In this document: positions 35,132 through 43,349 of the stretch, piece after piece
How positions within the stretch are numbered: the first letter of the stretch is position 1
Layout: each line of letters opens with the position of its first letter
DNA from: Nocardia arthritidis
GTDB lineage: Bacteria > Actinomycetota > Actinomycetes > Mycobacteriales > Mycobacteriaceae
Assembly: GCF_011801145.1 (NCBI RefSeq)
Contig: NZ_CP046172.1
Coordinates: 1,054,001-1,118,000 of the forward strand
Length of the DNA stretch: 64,000 bases
Direction of reading: 5' to 3'
Notes under the pieces: generated by a model
The model's input: only the letters and a program-made list of their open reading frames with translations
Database searches by the model: none
What the model was told of the DNA's origin: nothing
Position numbers and translations under genes: made by a program

Positions 35132-36637
35132 CTAATCGGAATTATCCGATATCCTCACCGGTGAACAGCCGACCTTATCGGATGGTGCGGCGCGATTTTT
35201 CCGCAGCCACAATCGAATACCTCGCGCGATGAACACGGTGAGGCCGGAAACGGTTGCCACGCCGAGTAACACGACCAGAGCCGGCCAAACGTACATCACC
35301 TGCACGAAGGTTCCCGAGCGTCCCGCGAACACCAGCCCCGACAGATCGGGCAGGAGCAGCAGGATCACCGGCGGCAGCAGGAACGGCGCGAGTCGCAATG
35401 CGACGAGCCAAGCGGGCCTGCCGTTTTGGCGGTCCGCCCAACGCCGGGCCCGGATGACGCAGCCGACGCCGAACGCCAGCACGCCGACCGTCGCGATGGC
35501 GAGCAGCCAGTCCGCGTAGATGCCCCAAGGTCTGCGCACATCCGGTGTGTGGCCCTGGGTGATGGCGACCAAACCGTCCGAGATCAGCGGCGGATCGTCC
35601 TGTAGCGCCAGCCCGGTATCGGCGAGTACCGCTATGCCGTAACCGGATTCGGGGAGCAGCAGTTGTTCGGCGGTGTAGGTGAACCAGTCGCCGGTGTGGA
35701 AGATCTGTTCGGGGCCACCGGATTGTTTGCGTCGCCAACCCATTCCGTACTCGTCGCGGCCAACGGGCTTGTGCATCAGGTCGATTGCGGCGGTGGAGAC
35801 GAGCCTACCGCCGTCGGCGGTCACGCCGCCGTTGTTCTGCGCGATGAGCCATGGCGCGAGATCGGATGCGGTGGTGATCATGCCGTGGCTGCCGCCGACG
35901 AACCAGTCCGGTTCGGATACCGGGATCGGTATGCCGTAGGCCCGGACGTAGCCGTGCGCAATATCTTTCGCGTCGCGCGCGGTGTCGACGGTGCTGGTGG
36001 CGCGCATGCCGAGCGGGATGAGCAGATGCTCGCGGAGGTAGTCGGCGTACGGCATACCGCCGACGACCTCGACGATACGGGCCACCACCTGGTAATTGGG
36101 GTTGTGGTAATGGAATTCGGTGCCGGGGTCGTCGGCGAGCCGGGCCTCGTGTAACCGGCTCACGGCCTCGGCCAGGTTGTGCGCTTGGGGCCGGCGCAGG
36201 TCGGGAAATGCGGTGTCGGACATGCCGGATCGCTGATTCAGCAACTCGCGCACGGTAATTCGCGAACCCCGCGGGTCGGCGAGCCGGAAATCGGCGAGGT
36301 AGCGCTGGACGGGTTCGTCCAAATCCACCTTGCCTGCGTCCACCAACTGCATGATGGCCAGCGCGGCAAAGGATTTGCTGACCGAGGCGATCGGCATCGG
36401 AGTATCGGCGGTGATCGCGGCACCGGTGGAATCGTGGCCGTAACCCTTGACGTACAGCACCCGCGCGCCGTGTGTGATCGCGATGGCCACCCCGGGTAAC
36501 CGGGTGTGCGCCATATAGTCCGTGACGAACCGGTCGACGGCCGCCCGATCGAGATCCGGTTCCGCCGATCCGGCCGGGGGCGGCAGCAGCAACAACAGCA
36601 CCGCGAGGATCAGACCGAAGCGGATTCCGACGCGCAT
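35132..36637 (-). CDS. Exported serine beta-lactamase-like hydrolase with C-terminal membrane segments
   Basis: A 501-residue class C-type serine hydrolase. A signal peptide (MRVGIRFGLILAVLLLLLPP) precedes PIASVSKSFAALAIMQLVDA with the SxxK nucleophile (about 90-93). YHNPNYQV supplies the YxN motif and HTGDWFTY the HTG triad. From about residue 380 four hydrophobic stretches (LLAIATVGVLAFGVGCVIRA and later ones) anchor the protein in the membrane, facing outward. Such proteins include D-aminopeptidases, esterases and penicillin-binding relatives. The reading frame is open far upstream only because of antisense coding. Confidence 0.82.
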   Translation of the reverse strand: MRVGIRFGLILAVLLLLLPPPAGSAEPDLDRAAVDRFVTDYMAHTRLPGVAIAITHGARVLYVKGYGHDSTGAAITADTPMPIASVSKSFAALAIMQLVDAGKVDLDEPVQRYLADFRLADPRGSRITVRELLNQRSGMSDTAFPDLRRPQAHNLAEAVSRLHEARLADDPGTEFHYHNPNYQVVARIVEVVGGMPYADYLREHLLIPLGMRATSTVDTARDAKDIAHGYVRAYGIPIPVSEPDWFVGGSHGMITTASDLAPWLIAQNNGGVTADGGRLVSTAAIDLMHKPVGRDEYGMGWRRKQSGGPEQIFHTGDWFTYTAEQLLLPESGYGIAVLADTGLALQDDPPLISDGLVAITQGHTPDVRRPWGIYADWLLAIATVGVLAFGVGCVIRARRWADRQNGRPAWLVALRLAPFLLPPVILLLLPDLSGLVFAGRSGTFVQVMYVWPALVVLLGVATVSGLTVFIARGIRLWLRKNRAAPSDKVGCSPVRISDNSD

Positions 36638-36705
36638 CAGGCCAGTGTTGCCGATCGGTCGCCGCCGGGCCACGGGACACGGTTGTGATCCGTGGAACCG
36701 GCTTT

Positions 36706-37497
36706 TCAGAGTTCGGCGAGGAAGCCGTTGACGGCGTCGGCGAAACCCGCGGGGTCGCTGGCGTAGACGAAGTGATCGGTGTCGAGTTCGGCGAGCCGTG
36801 TGTTGGGCCGCCGCGTCACCATTTGTTCGGCTTGATCGGCGGGGATGGCGCCGCGCGTGCCGCGGATCAGCAGCGCCGGGCAATCCGTTGCCAGCCAGTC
36901 GGCCCAGTGGTCGCCGTGCACATTGTGCTCGGACTCCAATATGTCCAGCGGGTGGAAGGGCAGCGCCCAGGTGCCGTCGGCCCGCTCCCGGACGAGCGCG
37001 CCGAAATGCGCCGCGAACGGACCCATTCGCTCGATCAGGTCCGCGCGGGTCGCGCCCTCGTATGGCAGCGTCGCCAGGAATTGCAGCGGGTTCGAGCCGT
37101 CGAGGCCGAGCGCGACCGGGCTGTCCACGTCGATGAGCGCGCCGACCCGCTCCGGATGCCGGGCCGCGAGTTGGTAGCCGTTGATGGCGCCGAGTGAATG
37201 GCCAAGGACCACAACTTCTTTCAGTTCGAGGTGGTCGAGCAGCGCGAGGAGATCGGCAAGGTAGCCGTCCCGCGAGTACTCCGCGGCGCGATCGGAATAT
37301 CCGTGTCCGCGTTGGTCGAGCGCGATCAGCCGCCAGCCCGGCGCGAGCGCGGCCGCCAGCTCGGCGAAGCTCGCGGCCTCCGACATGTGCCCGTGCAGGG
37401 CGAGCAGCGGCCGCCCCGCACCCGCGAAGTCGAGGTAGGAGAGTTGCCGTCCGCCGATCGCGAAGCTGGAGCGGGTGCCGGTGGTGAGGTTGGTCAT
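36706..37497 (-). CDS. Alpha/beta hydrolase
   Basis: A 263-residue hydrolase of the haloalkane dehalogenase/proline iminopeptidase superfamily. LLALHGHMSEA is the oxyanion region, VVVLGHSLGAINGYQLA the nucleophile elbow, and DTDHFVYASDPAGFA the catalytic histidine. ATG 37497 follows GGAAGGAACC. A perfect 13-bp inverted repeat lies about 30 bp upstream and probably controls it. The substrate is unknown. Confidence 0.84.
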   Translation of the reverse strand: MTNLTTGTRSSFAIGGRQLSYLDFAGAGRPLLALHGHMSEAASFAELAAALAPGWRLIALDQRGHGYSDRAAEYSRDGYLADLLALLDHLELKEVVVLGHSLGAINGYQLAARHPERVGALIDVDSPVALGLDGSNPLQFLATLPYEGATRADLIERMGPFAAHFGALVRERADGTWALPFHPLDILESEHNVHGDHWADWLATDCPALLIRGTRGAIPADQAEQMVTRRPNTRLAELDTDHFVYASDPAGFADAVNGFLAEL

Positions 37498-37528
37498 CAG
37501 GGTTCCTTCCGTGCGATGCCACCGACTG

Positions 37529-37564
37529 TACGCCTGTCTTGAACATTTGTGCAAGACAGGCGTA
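37529..37564. promoter_or_regulatory. Perfect 13-bp inverted repeat upstream of the hydrolase
   Basis: TACGCCTGTCTTG (37529-37541) and CAAGACAGGCGTA (37552-37564) are exact reverse complements with a 10-bp AT-richer spacer. It lies between the hydrolase start and the stop of the VOC gene. The AT-rich spacer and distance to the ATG favour a regulator operator (TetR or MarR type), but a terminator for the VOC gene is also possible. No regulator gene adjoins. Confidence 0.5.
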
Positions 37565-37581
37565 TGAGACAAGTGTGTAAT

Positions 37582-37977
37582 TCAGGTGTTCTTGTGGCAG
37601 ACCGCCTCGAGCATGATGTCGTCCGGGCCGAGCCAGAAGGTCGCGTAGTACGGCGGCGGATACTGCGGGAATTCCTGTGGTGGGTGCAGGATTTCGGCGC
37701 CGCGGGCGATCGCCCAGTCGTGCACGCGGTCGACGGCGGCCCTCGTCGGCACCATGAAGGCCAGGTGCTGCAGGCCCGGCCGGGTGCGGGAGTAGCCGGG
37801 CGTCTCGGCCGGATAGAAGAAAAGATAGGTGCCGACCTTGCCGTCGGCGGGGCGGTAGGCGAACTGGTCCTGCGCCCGCAGCAGCGGCTCATAGGCGAGC
37901 AGCGGCATCAGATCGTCGTAATACGACTGGGCCGCAACGAGATCGGAGACGTTGATCCCTAGATGTCCGAGTGGCAT
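37582..37977 (-). CDS. VOC-family (glyoxalase/bleomycin resistance) protein
   Basis: A 131-residue single VOC domain pair. HLGINVSD (residues 5-12) holds the first metal ligand histidine, QHLAFMVPT the second-half histidine and DDIMLEAVCH the terminal glutamate. These proteins bind a divalent metal and act as dioxygenases, glyoxalases or antibiotic-binding proteins. The specific role is unknown. It starts at ATG 37977, 16 bp after the CPBP protease stop on the same strand, so the two may be co-transcribed. Confidence 0.82.
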   Translation of the reverse strand: MPLGHLGINVSDLVAAQSYYDDLMPLLAYEPLLRAQDQFAYRPADGKVGTYLFFYPAETPGYSRTRPGLQHLAFMVPTRAAVDRVHDWAIARGAEILHPPQEFPQYPPPYYATFWLGPDDIMLEAVCHKNT

Positions 37978-37993
37978 CCAGAAAATCTACGCC

Positions 37994-38719
37994 TCAGGAC
38001 AGCGTGGTGTGCCAGACGATGGCGGCGGCCAGGGCGCCCGCGCCGTTGACGGACCAGTGCAGCGCGATCGGCGCGAGCAGACTGCCGCTGCGGCGGCGCA
38101 GCCAGGTGAAGACGACACCGGCGCCCGCGGTGGCCGCGACGGCGAGCAGGATGCCCAGGATCTGTCCGGCGACTCCGCCGCCGAGGAAACCGCTGAGACC
38201 GCGGTTCCCGCTGGTCAGCCCCAGCGAGGACGCGACGTGCCACAGCCCGAAAAGCATTGAGCCCGCGGCGAATACGCCCCGCGCGCCGTACACCCGGTCC
38301 AGTGTTCCGTGCAGCACGCCGCGGAAGGCGAGTTCCTCCGGAATCACGGTCTGCAGCGGGATGACGATCATCGAGGCGATCAATGCGCCGGAGATGGTGG
38401 CGTATCGGTTGGCCAGGAAGAACGGGCGGGTCACCGGCAGCGCGGCGCCGATGGCCACCGCCGCGAGCACCACCGCGACCGCGGCCACCGCGTACAGCGA
38501 GCCGCGCCGCCAGTGTCGCGGTGAGAGTCCGAGCTCGGCCCAGCCCAGCCCGCGCCTGCGCACCAGCGCGAGCAGCACGACGGCCGCGATCGGCACGCTG
38601 AGGATGCTGGCCCACGCTGTGGTGAAGTGGGCGATCAGATTCGTGCCCGCGAGCACGACGACGACCACCGCGACATCGATGTACGCGTGCACCTTGCGAC
38701 GGGAGTCCTGGACGAGCAC
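37994..38719 (-). CDS. CPBP-family intramembrane glutamic protease
   Basis: A 241-residue membrane protein with about seven helices. The family motifs are PEELAFRG (EExxxR-type catalytic pair), FGLWHVAS (FxxxH) and ALHWSVNGAG (HxxxN). It starts at GTG 38719. CPBP (CAAX-like, Abi) proteases cleave within the membrane; bacterial members are linked to bacteriocin maturation or self-immunity, but no such genes are beside it. Confidence 0.85.
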   Translation of the reverse strand: MLVQDSRRKVHAYIDVAVVVVVLAGTNLIAHFTTAWASILSVPIAAVVLLALVRRRGLGWAELGLSPRHWRRGSLYAVAAVAVVLAAVAIGAALPVTRPFFLANRYATISGALIASMIVIPLQTVIPEELAFRGVLHGTLDRVYGARGVFAAGSMLFGLWHVASSLGLTSGNRGLSGFLGGGVAGQILGILLAVAATAGAGVVFTWLRRRSGSLLAPIALHWSVNGAGALAAAIVWHTTLS

Positions 38720-38748
38720 CCGGCCAGTCTACGGATGACCGGCGGGAC

Positions 38749-39684
38749 TCATTCGCCGCCCGACCAACCGGCGAGGTCCGTCCACGCTCGCAAAGTGCGT
38801 GTGGTTTCGAAGCGCCGCGGCTCCCGGGTCACCGGATCGGTGAATTCCAGCGTCGACGCGAGCAGTTGCAGCGGCCGGGTGTAGTCGTCCACCGGCTTGT
38901 CGGTGACGACTGGGTAGAAGTCGTCGCCGAGGATCGGAATGCCGAGACTATTCATATGCAGCCGAAGCTGATGCGTTCGGCCGGTGTGCGGGCGCAGCCG
39001 GTAGCGGCCCAGCCCGTCGCGGTGTTCGAGCAGTTCGATCTCGGTTTCGGCATTGGGTTCGCCCGGTATCTCCTGGGCGGCCAGCACCTGCTTCTCCTTG
39101 ATGATCCGGCTGCGCACGGTGCGCGGCAGCGCCAGCTCCGGATCGAAGGGCGCGATGGCCTCGTATTCCTTACGCACCCGGCGCTTCTGGAACATCGTCT
39201 GGTATGCCCCGCGCAGCGCCGGATCGATGACGAACAGCACCAGTCCTGCAGTCACCCGATCCAGCCGGTGCGCGGGCACCAGATCGGGCAGGTCGAGTTC
39301 GCGGCGTAAGCGCACCAGCGCGGTCTGCAGAACGTGCTGGCCGCGCGGGATGGTGGCGAGGAAATGCGGCTTGTCCACCACGAGCAGCGCGGCGTCGCGG
39401 TGCACGACGGTGATGTCGAACGGCACCACCTGTTCCACCGGCAGATCCCGGTGGAACCAGACGGCGCCACCGGGAACATAGGGTGCGTCGGGCCCGATGG
39501 GACCGTCCAGGTCGACGATGCCGCCCTCGCGTAGCAGCTCATCGATCCGGGCGGACGGAACCCGCGGCAGGCGCTCGACCAGATGGTCGCGGATGGTCGC
39601 CCAGTGCCCGTCCTCCGGGAGCCGGAGGCGGGCCGGGTCCAATCCGTGCCGCTTGGGTAGCGGCGGCTGCTGCCTGCGTCTCAT
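38749..39684 (-). CDS. RluA-family pseudouridine synthase
   Basis: A 311-residue enzyme with the catalytic aspartate in VPAHRLDRVTAGLVLF (HRLDR). LLVVDKPHFLATIP and GRTHQLRLHMNSLGIPILGD are the other RluA motifs. An N-terminal S4-like part (about 35-60, RIDELLREGGIVDLDG) could bind RNA. The target uridine cannot be deduced. Actinobacteria carry a stand-alone copy like this beside the lsp-linked RluD. Confidence 0.87.
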   Translation of the reverse strand: MRRRQQPPLPKRHGLDPARLRLPEDGHWATIRDHLVERLPRVPSARIDELLREGGIVDLDGPIGPDAPYVPGGAVWFHRDLPVEQVVPFDITVVHRDAALLVVDKPHFLATIPRGQHVLQTALVRLRRELDLPDLVPAHRLDRVTAGLVLFVIDPALRGAYQTMFQKRRVRKEYEAIAPFDPELALPRTVRSRIIKEKQVLAAQEIPGEPNAETEIELLEHRDGLGRYRLRPHTGRTHQLRLHMNSLGIPILGDDFYPVVTDKPVDDYTRPLQLLASTLEFTDPVTREPRRFETTRTLRAWTDLAGWSGGE

Positions 39685-39733
39685 CGGGATCGACCCTAGT
39701 CGGCGGGCTCGCGGAGTCGGTGCGGGTACCTGG

Positions 39734-40183
39734 TCAGAAGCCGCGCAGACGGTCGGGCGTGATCCGGACGACCGTCGAATACTTCGCGTAGAACTGCTCG
39801 GGTGTCAGCGAGATGGAATTCATGCCTTTGCGGTATTTGGTTGTGAACGCCTCGATCTCGGCGGGTGTCGCGCCGTTCGGGTCGATCCTGGCGGTACCGG
39901 TGAACACGGCGACGTCGTTGCCGCCGGCGGCGGTGTTCAGATTCAGCGCGACGCGCGGGTTGCGGGTGAGGTTGCGCAGCTTGGCCTGATTCGGCTCGCT
40001 GAACAACAGGAATTCCTCGTCGCGCCACTGGAACCACACCGGGTTCGGCTGTGGTGTTCCTGATGCGCCGACGGTGGTCAGCCAGATGATGGCCTCGCGG
40101 GCGAGGCGTTCGGTCACCCGCGCGCCATATTCGGTATTCGGGTCGACGACGGATGCGGATCGATCGGATGCCGTTGCGGTCAT
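39734..40183 (-). CDS. PPOX-class F420-dependent oxidoreductase-like protein
   Basis: A 149-residue split-barrel flavin/F420-binding protein. WLTTVGASGTPQPNPVWFQW (about 34-53) and LLFSEPNQAKLRNLTRNPRV are the cofactor-binding strands of the actinobacterial F420-dependent PPOX subfamily, like mycobacterial Rv3369. It likely reduces small organic substrates with F420H2. It is monocistronic as far as seen. Confidence 0.82.
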   Translation of the reverse strand: MTATASDRSASVVDPNTEYGARVTERLAREAIIWLTTVGASGTPQPNPVWFQWRDEEFLLFSEPNQAKLRNLTRNPRVALNLNTAAGGNDVAVFTGTARIDPNGATPAEIEAFTTKYRKGMNSISLTPEQFYAKYSTVVRITPDRLRGF

Positions 40184-40222
40184 GATCTCGAAAACATCCG
40201 AGCGCGGCGCCTGATTCCGCGA

Positions 40223-40417
40223 TTACGGTTCGGCGCGCTCGTCCAACACCATCAATCGCGCCTCGACGAGCGTCTGCCGGGCGCGGCGGCGCACTTTGCA
40301 CAGCTCCACGCTGCAAGCGAGGTGCACCTGCATCGCCCGATGCGCCTGTGCCGGCGTGAGTTCGCCGGGGTCGGTGCGGCAATCGGTGAACAAGAAAACG
40401 GTCTTTGTCACCAACAT
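40223..40417 (-). CDS. Small conserved actinobacterial protein with Cys pair
   Basis: A 64-residue protein with a good AGGAGCTC ribosome site before ATG 40417. The middle part, ELTPAQAHRAMQVHLACSVE followed by LCKVRRRARQTL, has a CxxxxC pair and looks like a small family widely found in Nocardia and mycobacteria whose members share PAQAHRAMQxH. It is possibly a metal- or thiol-binding or DNA-associated protein; the function is unknown. The following 361-bp gap (40418-40778) is less GC-rich and shows no gene. Confidence 0.6.
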   Translation of the reverse strand: MLVTKTVFLFTDCRTDPGELTPAQAHRAMQVHLACSVELCKVRRRARQTLVEARLMVLDERAEP

Positions 40418-40778
40418 TATTGAGCTCCTATTGCGGTATCGGCGACGGTGCGGTCCGGCCGCCGCATCATTCTGGTTCGATCGAAATTACTTGCGCCGCG
40501 CCGTTTTCGGCTCCTCATTGTCGATCGTTCAACCAACCTTCGGTCTTTTGTCGAGACGGTGATATGCAGGAGTCTCGTCAGTTATCGCAGTGCGCCGCAA
40601 AGGATTCGGCGCGGTTAATAGTTGACCCCTGTTGCGGAAAGTTTGACCGGTCGCGTTTCGGTTTTCCGGCACCGCCGTAAAGCCCGAACTTCCGACCTTG
40701 GAATGTTTTAATCAGTTCTGCCGGTCCGGGGTTGCGGCATACGCTGGACGCAGCGATGTTCGCGTGACGGGAGGGCTC

Positions 40779-41390
40779 ATGGAACACGAATTGCTGCAAG
40801 AACTTTGGTTCTCGTGGGGCGAGCGCGGCGCTGCGCTCACGGAGACACAGTGGGCGACGCCGACCAGATTGCCGGGCTGGACGGTCCGGGAGTTGTTCGC
40901 GCACACCGCACCGACCTCGGCCTATCTGATCCCGTCCCGGGCCGCGGTGGTGGATCGGCCCGCCGCGGTCTCCAGCGGTCCGGAGGCCCTGCGCTTCTAC
41001 AACCGTCCTGGCGGCCTCGCGCGCACCGGCGCGGATGCCATCGCCGAGGAGGCGCGCAATACGGCCGCCGATCTCGAAACCGCCGTGCTGGTGCGGCGAT
41101 TCGCCGAGGACGGTCCCGCGGGCTGGGCGCTGCTGCGGGAGTTGCCGCCAGAGACGGTGCTCGAGCGGCCGTTCCTCGGTACCGCGACGCTCGGCGCGAT
41201 ATACGAGATCGCGGTAATGGAGGCGACGGTACACCTGCTCGATCTGGTCGCCGCCGTCGGCGGACCGCCGCCACCTGCCGCCGCACTGCGGCTGACCAGC
41301 GAGATTCTGGTCGCTGTCGCCGATCCGGTGGAGTTCATCGAGGCGGCCACCGGGCGTACCGAAAGGTCTGTACTGCCCGTTATGCGCTAG
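40779..41390 (+). CDS. Mycothiol-dependent maleylpyruvate isomerase/DinB-family protein
   Basis: A 203-residue four-helix protein. LPGWTVRELFAHTA (about 31-44) contains the histidine that binds metal in the MDMPI/DinB fold, and EATVHLLDLVAAVG (about 148-161) contributes the second histidine. Actinobacterial members use mycothiol for isomerisation or transfer. ATG 40779 follows GGGAGGGCTC. It is upstream of the siderophore ABC genes but is separated from them by an iron box, so it is probably unrelated. Confidence 0.78.
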   Translation: MEHELLQELWFSWGERGAALTETQWATPTRLPGWTVRELFAHTAPTSAYLIPSRAAVVDRPAAVSSGPEALRFYNRPGGLARTGADAIAEEARNTAADLETAVLVRRFAEDGPAGWALLRELPPETVLERPFLGTATLGAIYEIAVMEATVHLLDLVAAVGGPPPPAAALRLTSEILVAVADPVEFIEAATGRTERSVLPVMR

Positions 41391-41416
41391 TCGCTGACAC
41401 CCCGCTCGGCCGGAAT

Positions 41417-41435
41417 ATAAGTTAGCCTAACCTAC
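41417..41435 (+). promoter_or_regulatory. IdeR/DtxR iron box upstream of irtA-irtB
   Basis: The 19-mer agrees at 16 of 19 positions with the consensus TWAGGTTAGSCTAACCTWA; its core is AGTTAGCCTAACCTA. It lies 64 bp before the ABC gene start and should repress the operon when Fe2+-loaded IdeR is present. Confidence 0.82.
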
Positions 41436-41498
41436 AAAAAGCGGTCGCGGCTGGTGCGACCGGGTTATGGCGGTACCACGGTCGAGAGGCGAGGACGG

Positions 41499-43349
41499 AT
41501 GACGGTAGCGGTCGCGCCGCCGCCCGACGCGGAGACGGGCAACCGTCCGCCGCGGGCGGAGGCGAAAGCGCGTAAGCAACGGGAAGCTTTGGCGCGCAAG
41601 GAAATTCTGGCTCCGGTGCGCCGGACGCTGACGATGGCGAGCCTGCTGGTCGCGGTGGCGTCGGTGTGTTCGGTGGTGCCGTTCGTGCTGATCGTCGCGG
41701 CCTGCCGGGAACTGCTGGCGACCCCGGTGGACACCGGCCGGGTGTGGTGGCTGCTCGGCGTCGCCGTGCTGGTGCTCGTGGTGCGGGCGCTGCTGCAGGC
41801 CGCCGCGCTCACCTGGTCGCACCTGGTGGACGCCGGATATCAGCTGACGGTGCGCAGGTTGCTGGCGGCCAAGTTGACCAGGGTGCCGCTGGGCTGGTTC
41901 GGCGAACGCACCTCCGGCGAGGTGAAGAAGTATCTGCAGGACGACGTCGCGGCGCTGCACTATCTGGTGGCGCACGCGCGCTTGGATTTCGTCGGCGCGT
42001 TGACGGTGCCGCTGGTGACATTGGTATATCTGCTCACCGTCGACTGGCGGCTCACGCTGGTGCTGCTGATTCCGCTGATCGCCTACGCCGTGCTGTACAG
42101 CCGGATGATGGATCAGTCGGGGCGGGACCGGTTCGCCGTATACACCCGATGGGAGCGGCGCACCCAGGAGGTGGCCATCGAATTCGTCGACGGCATCCAG
42201 GTGGTGCGCGCCTTCGGTCAGGCGGGCAAGGCGCACAGCGCTTTTCAGGAATCGGTGGACGGGCAGTCGCAGGCCCTGCGGCGGTTGAAGCTGCCGATCG
42301 TCGGAGTGCAGTCGGCCTCCGATGTCGTGGTGTTGCCGGTGTTCGTGATGTTGATCGTGGTGGTGGCGGGATTGTCGGCGGTCGGGCTGGATTGGCTCGG
42401 GCCGCTCGACGTGCTGCCGTTCCTGCTGGTCGGCCTCGGCCTGGGCAGTTCGCTGCTCGGATTGGGTTACGGCGCACAAGCTTTGCGGGCTGCGGGGGTG
42501 GCCGCGGTCCGGCTGTACGAGTTGCGGCAGACGGCCGAGCTGGCCCCCGGAGAGTTATCGGACCCCGGAGAGTTAACGGAAAGCGCCGCAACGGATTCCG
42601 GCCTAGTCCGATTCGAGGGTGTCAGCTTCGGCTACCGTGACGGCCACGACGTGCTGCGCGGCGTCGACCTCGAACTCCGTCCCGGCACCATCACCGCGCT
42701 GGTCGGCCCCAGCGGCTCCGGGAAATCGACGCTGGCCAAACTGCTGCCGCGGTTCTACGACGTGGGCGCGGGCCGAATCACCATCGGCGGCCGCGATATT
42801 CGCGATTTCCCGAGCGAAGAGCTGTATCGCACGGTCGGATTCGTCTTCCAGGACGTCCGGCTGATCCGCGGTTCGATCCGGGACAATCTGCGGCTGGCCC
42901 GGCCGGATGCCGACGATGCCGCGCTGGAGCGGGCCGCCCGCGCCGCGCAGATCCACGACCGGATCGTGACGCTGCCGCGCGGCTACGACTCCGAGATCGG
43001 GGTGGATGCCACGCTGTCCGGCGGTGAGGCGCAACGGCTTTCGATCGCCCGTGCGCTGCTCGCCGACACCCCGGTGCTGGTGCTGGACGAGGCGACGGCC
43101 TTCGCCGACCCGGAATCCGAGGCGGCGGTGCAGGACGCGCTCGCCGAGCTGGTGGCCGGGCGGACCGTGCTGGTGATCGCGCATCGGCTGCACACCATCA
43201 CCGGTGTCGACCGAATCCTGGTGTTGGAGAACGGAACCCTGGTGGAGCAGGGCGACCACGCGAGCCTGCGCGATGCGGGCGGGACCTATCAGCGACTGTT
43301 CGAGATCAACGAAGCGGCATTGGCCCTCGTGGAAGGAGCGCGGGCATGA
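41499..43349 (+). CDS. irtA: IrtA-type siderophore ABC transporter half (membrane + ATPase)
   Basis: A 616-residue fusion of six transmembrane helices and an ATPase. Walker A is GPSGSGKST (about 402-410), the signature LSGGEAQ (about 505), and Walker B is followed by LDEATAFADPESE, the form found in the IrtA/IrtB and YbtP/YbtQ iron-siderophore importers. Unlike mycobacterial IrtA it has no N-terminal siderophore-interacting flavodomain; that function is encoded separately at 45097. ATG 41499 follows GCGAGGACGG. It is coupled to irtB by an ATGA overlap. It likely imports Fe-siderophore as a heterodimer with IrtB. Confidence 0.85.
   Translation: MTVAVAPPPDAETGNRPPRAEAKARKQREALARKEILAPVRRTLTMASLLVAVASVCSVVPFVLIVAACRELLATPVDTGRVWWLLGVAVLVLVVRALLQAAALTWSHLVDAGYQLTVRRLLAAKLTRVPLGWFGERTSGEVKKYLQDDVAALHYLVAHARLDFVGALTVPLVTLVYLLTVDWRLTLVLLIPLIAYAVLYSRMMDQSGRDRFAVYTRWERRTQEVAIEFVDGIQVVRAFGQAGKAHSAFQESVDGQSQALRRLKLPIVGVQSASDVVVLPVFVMLIVVVAGLSAVGLDWLGPLDVLPFLLVGLGLGSSLLGLGYGAQALRAAGVAAVRLYELRQTAELAPGELSDPGELTESAATDSGLVRFEGVSFGYRDGHDVLRGVDLELRPGTITALVGPSGSGKSTLAKLLPRFYDVGAGRITIGGRDIRDFPSEELYRTVGFVFQDVRLIRGSIRDNLRLARPDADDAALERAARAAQIHDRIVTLPRGYDSEIGVDATLSGGEAQRLSIARALLADTPVLVLDEATAFADPESEAAVQDALAELVAGRTVLVIAHRLHTITGVDRILVLENGTLVEQGDHASLRDAGGTYQRLFEINEAALALVEGARA

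Noticed and set aside
36638..37546. N-terminal half of the 804-codon frame ending in the beta-lactamase-like gene
   Set aside because: Arg/Ala/Pro-rich shadow of the alpha/beta hydrolase in another frame; the true protein starts with a signal peptide at 36637.
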